Shown here: in pieces, positions 15,009 through 18,492 of the stretch
How positions within the stretch are numbered: the stretch's first letter is position 1
How the letters are laid out: each line of letters begins with the position of its first letter
NCBI GenBank assembly: GCA_019420465.1
Contig: JAHZHB010000097.1
Span: forward strand, 1 to 18,492
DNA length: 18,492 bases
DNA from: Lachnospiraceae bacterium
Lineage (GTDB): Bacteria; Bacillota; Clostridia; Lachnospirales; Lachnospiraceae
Direction of reading: 5' to 3'
Notes under the pieces: model-generated
What the model was told of the DNA's origin: nothing
The model's database searches: none
The model's input: the letters and a program-made list of their open reading frames with translations, nothing else
Made by a program: the position numbers and the translations under genes

Positions 15009-15791
15009 ATGAACGAAGAAACTATGACAAAATCCATCCAGACTGTGGACCGCGCATTCCAGATTCTGGAATCCATATCTGAAAAAGGAGCGCTCAGTCT
15101 GAACGAACTGCATCAGATTATTGGAGTAAACAAGGCATCTCTCCACCGTCTGATCTATACGTTAATAGAAGACGGTTATCTAAAAAAAGATGAACAGCAG
15201 GGAAAATACTACCTGACATTAAAGCTCTACGAAATTGGTTCCAACTCTATTCAGGTATTTGATAAAATGTCACTGATCAATACTGTTCTTGCAGATTTGA
15301 ATGACAAAACCGGACGTATTGCCCAGTATTCTGTTGAGGATGGGGATCATCTGGTATGTATCCAGAGTATCGGCCAGAAATCTCCGACATTTTCTATCTA
15401 TACAAATGTCGGCCGCCGCTCTCCTCTGTATGCTACCAGTGCCGGAAAAGCAATTCTTGCTGCTTATACAAATGCAGAGCTTCTGCAGAAATGGGAACGA
15501 TTTGATGTACAGAAACTGACGGAGCATACGATTACTGATGTACAGGATCTTTTAAAAGATCTTGTCGATGTTCGCCAGCGTCAGTATGCTCTGGATATGG
15601 AAGAAAACGAATATAACGTTTTCTGTATTGGTTCGGTTGTTCTTGGCAGTCATAAACAGCCAATTGGTGCGATTTCTTTAAGTGGACGCTCTATGACACC
15701 GGACGAAGAAAAAAAGCTGGCCGCTGAGCTTTTACCTGCCTCCAGACTTTTATCTGACCTTCTCAGTCACGTATCGTCTAACTTTATCTGA
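15009..15791 (+). CDS. IclR-family transcriptional regulator
   Basis: 260 residues with the standard two-part build. The winged helix-turn-helix spans roughly 12-70, with SLNELHQIIGVNKASLHRLI as its recognition region. The effector-binding domain follows, with RRSPLYATSAGKAILA and the closing segment GSVVLGSHKQPIGAISLSG that line the ligand pocket in this family. AAAAGGTG lies before the ATG; a second ATG five codons in is a less likely start. It is divergent from the oxidoreductase operon and probably controls it, and it may respond to a 2-oxoacid or aromatic-type ligand as is common in the family (inference). Confidence 0.94.
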   Translation: MNEETMTKSIQTVDRAFQILESISEKGALSLNELHQIIGVNKASLHRLIYTLIEDGYLKKDEQQGKYYLTLKLYEIGSNSIQVFDKMSLINTVLADLNDKTGRIAQYSVEDGDHLVCIQSIGQKSPTFSIYTNVGRRSPLYATSAGKAILAAYTNAELLQKWERFDVQKLTEHTITDVQDLLKDLVDVRQRQYALDMEENEYNVFCIGSVVLGSHKQPIGAISLSGRSMTPDEEKKLAAELLPASRLLSDLLSHVSSNFI

Positions 15792-15827
15792 CTTTCTTAC
15801 CTGGCATTCCAAATGGCTTCTCAACGT

Positions 15828-15874
15828 AAAAACAGCCACATCACAGATATGATCTGATGATGCGGCTGTTTTTT
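15828..15874. terminator. Two-way terminator between IclR and aldo/keto reductase
   Basis: AAAACAGCC (15829-15837) pairs with GGCTGTTTT (15864-15872), with a further ATCA/TGAT pairing inside. T runs are present on both strands, so it can end both converging genes. Confidence 0.85.
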
Positions 15875-15894
15875 CACCTGCTTACTTTTATATT

Positions 15895-16734
15895 TTACAG
15901 AATAGACATAAACCACTCTACTGTCTTCGGATCATAATGAGAGAAGAACAGGCTTTCTCCACCGTCGAGAGCCTCGATCTCTTTCATCTCCTCCGGTGTC
16001 AGAGTGAAATCAAATACATCAAAGTTCTGCTGCATTCTGTCTTTATGAACAGACTTCGGGATCAGAACCACGTCGCTCTGTAACAGGAAACGAAGGGCTG
16101 TCTGTGCAGCTGTCTTTCCATATTTTTCACCGATCTTTGTCAGTACCGGATTCGTAAACATATCCTTTCTGCCTTCGGCAAACGGTCCCCAGGACTCGAT
16201 CTGGCAGCCGTATTTTTTCAGGTATTCATGTGCTACCTTCTGCTGCTGGAAGACATGTGTTTCGATCTGGTTGACAGCCGGTTTGATCTCAGCAAAATGC
16301 TCAATATCCAGATAGCGGTCCGGGCCAAAGTTTGATACACCGATAGCGCGGATCTTACCTGCTTTGTACATTTCCTCCATCGCACGGTATGTGCCGTAGT
16401 AATCACCGAACGGCTGATGGATCAGTAACAGATCCAGATAGTCTGTACCCAGCTTTTTCAGAGACTCTTCGATCGATGCCTTTGCCTTTTCATATCCGGC
16501 ATTCGTGATCCATACCTTTGTTGTCAGGAAAAACTCTTCACGGGGAAGTCCACACTCTGCAAGAGCAGCGCCAACGCCTTCTTCATTTCCGTAAGCCTGA
16601 GCGGTGTCGATACTGCGATAGCCAATTTCGATTGCATCCAGCACGCAGCGTTTTGTATCTTCCGGCGGTGTCTGGTATACACCGTAACCAAGCTTCGGCA
16701 TTTTGATTCCATTGTTCAATGTTACATATTCCAT
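15895..16734 (-). CDS. Aldo/keto reductase, 2,5-diketogluconate reductase-like
   Basis: 279 residues of the NADPH-dependent aldo/keto reductase family. The catalytic tetrad is intact: D43 and Y48 in SIDTAQAYGN, K73 in TTKVW, H106 in LIHQP. The cofactor segment near IPKSVHKDRMQQNFDVFDF is present too. It would reduce an aldehyde or ketone to an alcohol; bacterial relatives reduce 2,5-diketo-D-gluconate, methylglyoxal and other small carbonyls, so the physiological substrate is open. AGGAGG lies eight bases before the ATG. It is divergent from the LysR gene and likely under its control. Confidence 0.95.
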   Translation of the reverse strand: MEYVTLNNGIKMPKLGYGVYQTPPEDTKRCVLDAIEIGYRSIDTAQAYGNEEGVGAALAECGLPREEFFLTTKVWITNAGYEKAKASIEESLKKLGTDYLDLLLIHQPFGDYYGTYRAMEEMYKAGKIRAIGVSNFGPDRYLDIEHFAEIKPAVNQIETHVFQQQKVAHEYLKKYGCQIESWGPFAEGRKDMFTNPVLTKIGEKYGKTAAQTALRFLLQSDVVLIPKSVHKDRMQQNFDVFDFTLTPEEMKEIEALDGGESLFFSHYDPKTVEWFMSIL

Positions 16735-16949
16735 CGTGTTTACCTCCTGTTTTATGAAATGTCATTTCTTTTACAGTTTCTACTTTACAACGCTTTTCTT
16801 TACATGTACACTATTTATATTGCAGTCTGCATTTCATAATTTGAAATGTAAAATCATAAAAGACCATATTTTCTGTCACAAAGTATCTGGAGCTGCCCTG
16901 TACTTTGCAGAAGATATCCTATGCTGAAACTGTACTATGGAGGTTTGCT
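16735..16949. promoter_or_regulatory. Divergent AKR / LysR control region
   Basis: 215 bases with two related inverted repeats: CATTTCA-N5-TGAAATG at 16830-16848 and GAAATG-T-CATTTC at 16756-16768. The first fits the T-N11-A shape of LysR sites and lies just upstream of a TATAAA (minus strand, near 16814-16819) that could serve the reductase. TACATGTA at 16801-16808 is a third palindrome. Confidence 0.55.
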
Positions 16950-17759
16950 ATGCTTGATCTGAACGAATTACAACAGCTGGTCGCCTTTGCCGACCATCAT
17001 ACACTGGCAAAAGTCGCTGAACTTTTCCATATCTCTACTCCGTCTGTCACCCGCTCCATGCAGCATCTGGAGGATGCTTTTGGTGTACCGCTGTTTGCCC
17101 GCACAAAAAACAGGATCGATCTGAACGAAACCGGGCAGCTGGCTGTGGAACAGGCACGCAGGCTTCTGCAGGAAGTGGACAATACGCTGCATACTGTCCG
17201 TGACTTTGATTTAAAGCAGCACACCATCACTGTCAGATCCTGCGCTCCGGCTCCTTTATGGAACCTGCTGCCAAAGCTATCCGCTGGCTGCCCGCAGATG
17301 ACGATCTCCTCTCAGATCTGCCAGAATGAGGAAGTCCTGTCCACATGGAAAAACGGCAGCTGCGATATCGCCATTCTGCCGTTTTTCTACGGGGATGATA
17401 CATATGTTGCTGCCGAATTTATGAAAGAAAATCTGTATGTCTGTGTGCCAGAAGATCACGAACTGGTCCGCCACAAGACTCTCTCTTTCGCTCAGATCAA
17501 TGGCTTTAATTTTCTGCTTCGCTCCGAGCTTGGATTCTGGGACACTATGTGCCGTGAAAAAATGCCGGCTTCCCGATTTCTTATACAGACAGATGATTTT
17601 ACGTTTCAGGAGCTTGTACGCTCCTCTTCTCTGCCCTGCTTTACCACGGATTATATCGTTGCTCCACCAGAACGTTATTTCGGCAGAGTCAATATACCGC
17701 TGACAGATGAAGAGGCGCAGGTTAAGTTTTATATACTCAGCAGAAAACCGTATATATAA
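16950..17759 (+). CDS. LysR-family transcriptional regulator
   Basis: 269 residues. The N-terminal helix-turn-helix is clear: LQQLVAFADHHTLAKVAELF, then STPSVTRSMQHLEDAFGVPL and LFARTKNRIDLNETG. The rest is the periplasmic-binding-protein-like effector domain, with FYGDDTYVAAEFMKENLYVC and DHELVRHKTLSFAQING. It is somewhat shorter than the usual 290-310 residues. I chose the ATG at 16950, which has GGAGG six bases upstream, not the upstream in-frame ATG at 16905 that lacks one and would add 15 atypical residues. It is divergent from the aldo/keto reductase and probably its regulator. Confidence 0.94.
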   Translation: MLDLNELQQLVAFADHHTLAKVAELFHISTPSVTRSMQHLEDAFGVPLFARTKNRIDLNETGQLAVEQARRLLQEVDNTLHTVRDFDLKQHTITVRSCAPAPLWNLLPKLSAGCPQMTISSQICQNEEVLSTWKNGSCDIAILPFFYGDDTYVAAEFMKENLYVCVPEDHELVRHKTLSFAQINGFNFLLRSELGFWDTMCREKMPASRFLIQTDDFTFQELVRSSSLPCFTTDYIVAPPERYFGRVNIPLTDEEAQVKFYILSRKPYI

Positions 17760-17859
17760 TTGCGGGAATATTACTGATATACAAACAGAAGTGAGTTTAA
17801 ATATACTATATAAATTACGGTATGTACGATTTATTAATCCAAAAACTCATTTCATATTT

Positions 17860-18330
17860 TTATATTTTCATAATATCATGAAAATATACCAGTGTTGAAT
17901 ATTGATACTTTCGTGCGAATTGTCTGGGATGAAGTGGTAAAGTTCCTGTGATATGTCCGATATATCCGTCAATATAAGCAACTGCTTCGTTTACGATACG
18001 CATCAGGTTCTTTTGAACTTCCTTATATTCGTCCTGATCAACAACGGCTTGTTTATTATCTATATACTTGTTTTTATTGACCAGGATGATTTTTGAATAG
18101 TCGAGACCTGATTTTGAATACAGGGATCGTTGTGTTCCTCGAAACAGGAATGCATTTTTGTGATGTATGTTAGAGCGAAAAGGGATGCATATATAATAGT
18201 CACAATGCGTATCCACCAGAAGGCAACTATACGGTCTTCCCAATTTGTGCATTAGTTCAGGATACCTTGTTTCTGGATAATCATTCATGAACTCCTGTGT
18301 CAATTGATAAATATCTGCTGTAAATTCCAA
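17860..18330 (-). CDS. Candidate type III toxin, ToxN/CptN/TenpN-like endoribonuclease
   Basis: 156 residues, within the usual toxin length of this superfamily. Visible marks are GRPYSCLLV at 31-39, YYICIPFRSNIHHKNAF at 45-61, SGLDYSKIILVNK at 74-86 and a C-terminal HPRQFARKYQYSTLVYFHDI at 134-152. ToxN-group proteins cut A-rich RNA and are held by an RNA antitoxin made of pseudoknot repeats. The context supports this: on the same strand, immediately upstream, lie a strong terminator and a pseudoknot-capable sequence. The start is a TTG, ten bases after AGGAGG; an ATG seven bases nearer is out of frame and leads to only 18 codons. The family call is from memory of related proteins, so moderate confidence. 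Alternative: an uncharacterised protein with a riboswitch leader. Confidence 0.6.
   Translation of the reverse strand: MEFTADIYQLTQEFMNDYPETRYPELMHKLGRPYSCLLVDTHCDYYICIPFRSNIHHKNAFLFRGTQRSLYSKSGLDYSKIILVNKNKYIDNKQAVVDQDEYKEVQKNLMRIVNEAVAYIDGYIGHITGTLPLHPRQFARKYQYSTLVYFHDIMKI
17861..17888. other. A+T-rich perfect hairpin over the toxin stop codon
   Basis: TATATTTTCAT pairs with ATGAAAATATA, 11-bp arms and a 6-base loop. It includes the last codons of the toxin gene and lies about 100 bases after the LysR stop. Neither strand has a good T run after it, so a terminator role is weak. Confidence 0.4.
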
Positions 18331-18349
18331 CTTTCATTTTCCTCCTGAA

Positions 18350-18386
18350 TCAAAATTAGTCCACTGAACCAATTATTGATATGCAT
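18350..18386. repeat. Dispersed 37-base repeat, copy B
   Basis: Matches 5971-6007 at 35 of 37 bases. Here it lies between the terminator and the toxin ribosome site. The two changed bases both convert a Watson-Crick pair into G-U in the minus-strand hairpin, so that RNA can still fold. Confidence 0.75.
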
Positions 18387-18399
18387 GGCAGATTAAAGT

Positions 18400-18430
18400 A
18401 AAAAACGGGGTCAACCTTTCGGCTAACCCC
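18400..18430 (-). terminator. Strong terminator between antitoxin RNA and toxin gene
   Basis: On the minus strand GGGGTTAGCC, loop GAAA, GGTTGACCCC gives a 10-bp stem (two G-U pairs) with a GNRA tetraloop followed by G and six T. A partial terminator placed between RNA antitoxin and toxin is the typical type III layout. Confidence 0.88.
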
Positions 18431-18440
18431 ATTACTTTCT

Positions 18441-18492
18441 TCGCCCGGTCAGTTTTTATTTTACCGACGAGTCAGAACCGTCACTCGTCATC
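18441..18492 (-). ncRNA. Candidate pseudoknot antitoxin RNA, partial at window edge
   Basis: On the minus strand GACGAGT (18489-18483) pairs with ACTCGTC (18472-18466), seven bp. CGGTT in its loop (18480-18476) can pair with GACCG (18450-18446), crossing the first stem to form an H-type pseudoknot with an A-rich crossing loop (GTAAAATAAAAACT). Further repeat units, if any, would lie beyond the window. Confidence 0.5.

Noticed and set aside
18283..18337. ATG-started 18-codon frame at the toxin ribosome site
   Set aside because: It is out of frame with the toxin, ends almost at once and its spacing of three bases from AGGAGG is short. A regulatory leader peptide cannot be excluded, but nothing supports one.
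18441..18492. A preQ1-like riboswitch reading of the pseudoknot and terminator
   Set aside because: The GGTTCT and A-rich tail recall preQ1-I, but the stem order and loop placement do not match, and the downstream gene is not linked to queuosine. Type III antitoxin fits better.

Overview
The window looks like chromosomal DNA of a gut-type anaerobic Firmicute, most likely a clostridium of the Lachnospiraceae kind. This rests on mid-40s percent G+C by eye, strong AGGAGG ribosome sites, many intrinsic terminators, a ferredoxin-linked 2-oxoacid oxidoreductase, an ADP-forming acyl-CoA synthetase, a corrinoid-type MttB-family methyltransferase and YitT-family membrane proteins. No rRNA, tRNA, insertion sequence or CRISPR array was seen.

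Layout. (1) 1-280 is the 3' end of an AraC-family regulator, sharing a two-way terminator with the next unit. (2) 371-4617, minus strand, is a four-gene operon: TIM-barrel sugar isomerase/epimerase-like protein, aconitase X large and small subunits, and a BCCT betaine/carnitine-type carrier. A 440-base regulatory region holds phased TGGCCA boxes and separates it from a divergent AraC regulator (5058-5966) that is a close paralogue of the one at the left edge. (3) 6060-6683 is a short YitT-type membrane protein with a hairpin in its leader. (4) 7110-8949 is MttB-family methyltransferase plus RidA. (5) 9264-14786 is a six-gene operon: ferredoxin subunit, alpha, beta and gamma subunits of a Vor/Kor-type 2-oxoacid:ferredoxin oxidoreductase, ADP-forming acyl-CoA synthetase and a second YitT protein, with a divergent IclR regulator at 15009-15791. 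(6) 15895-17759 is a divergent aldo/keto reductase and LysR pair with two inverted-repeat operator candidates. (7) 17860-18492 holds a candidate type III toxin-antitoxin locus: a ToxN/TenpN-like toxin preceded on its strand by a strong terminator and a sequence able to form an H-type pseudoknot, cut by the window edge.

How the parts may fit (inference). The BCCT carrier would import a quaternary ammonium or amino-acid-like solute, MttB would remove a methyl group, aconitase X would dehydrate a hydroxylated intermediate (known bacterial AcnX enzymes act on cis-3-hydroxy-L-proline), RidA would hydrolyse an imine, Vor/Kor would oxidise the resulting 2-oxoacid to an acyl-CoA, and the acyl-CoA synthetase would harvest it as ATP. 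The grouping of catabolic genes with AraC, IclR and LysR regulators suggests one or more substrate-specific islands. The exact substrate cannot be read from the sequence.
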